Shown here piece by piece: positions 63,641-64,000 of a DNA stretch of 64,000 nucleotides. The notes under the pieces were generated by a model, which was not told where the DNA came from, did not search any database, and saw nothing but the letters and a program-made list of their open reading frames with translations. Source of the DNA: Albula goreensis (taxonomy: Eukaryota > Chordata > Actinopteri > Albuliformes > Albulidae); assembly GCA_022829145.1 (NCBI GenBank), contig CM040763.1, positions 1,461,342 through 1,525,341 of the forward strand, written 5' to 3'. Within the stretch, counting starts at the first letter, position 1, and every line of letters starts with the position of its first letter. The translations under genes were made by a program, and so were the position numbers.

Positions 63641-64000
63641 GTGAGTCTCCCGTCACGCGCAACGTAACTCAGCCATGCCCAGTTTCAGTTTCATTTTGGT
63701 TTATTTGCATGATAATAAAACCAGAACATGTAAGAAAAAGTAACAACTGACAGAACAACCCGTACTCTGATTGGTGGATACTACTTCCTGGATACACAAA
63801 AAGGAGTGTGAAAGTGTAGCTTTAAATGATCCACTGTTGGCATCGATTTTGTTGCCCTGGTTACCAACATGCTCTGCGATTGGTGAAGCTTCTCTCTGTT
63901 TTGTATGCGTAAGTAGACATCAAGACTAACTTTTCATAACTATAACACACAGAGCTGCACAAGGTCGTCATTTCAGTATAACATGCTATTCCGATTCTCA

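Overview
This is a vertebrate, almost certainly teleost, genomic window. It holds intron-rich genes with canonical GT-AG junctions, many CA/TG microsatellites and minisatellites, and tRNA-derived SINE relics of the kind common in ray-finned fish. There are no bacterial-style genes. Most lengthy open frames are shadows of repeats; the real genes were rebuilt exon by exon from protein-family similarity, splice sites and codon phase.

Layout: (1) about 1.5-9.6 kb, minus strand: the first three coding exons of a fibulin-1-like gene (fbln1), which continues off the left edge. (2) About 13.5-29.1 kb, minus: trim24, with 17 coding exons and about 1086 residues, encoding RING, B-boxes, coiled coil, PHD and bromodomain, plus an unusual repeat-coded acidic tail. 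(3) About 35-46 kb, plus: a GAT2/GAT3-type GABA/taurine transporter, best called slc6a13, with 14 coding exons and one probable upstream exon. (4) 46.95 kb to the right edge, plus: usp15, a ubiquitin protease, with exons 1-15 (about 659 residues) inside the window. trim24 and slc6a13 are divergent; slc6a13 and usp15 are head to tail about 2 kb apart. The four products act in different places (extracellular matrix, chromatin, plasma membrane, cytosolic deubiquitination), so the linkage looks like chromosomal neighbourhood rather than a pathway.

The most striking signal is not a gene. Minisatellites repeatedly start at, and copy, exon-intron junctions. The trim24 PHD exon is flanked on one side by about 11 copies of its own 3' splice site, spaced only by 48 or 54 bp so that the frame stays open. 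On the other side are 7 copies of its 5' splice site. slc6a13 exon 2 and its exon ending at 40348 have tandem copies of their donors, and fbln1 exon 2 has tandem copies of its acceptor. The trim24 C-terminus is itself coding minisatellite. A 47-bp array in slc6a13 intron 1 looks like an amplified SINE tRNA-like head. In usp15, a TATA box and RFX-like site precede a GC-rich open segment whose donor phase fits exon 8, suggesting a possible alternative first exon for a protease-only isoform.
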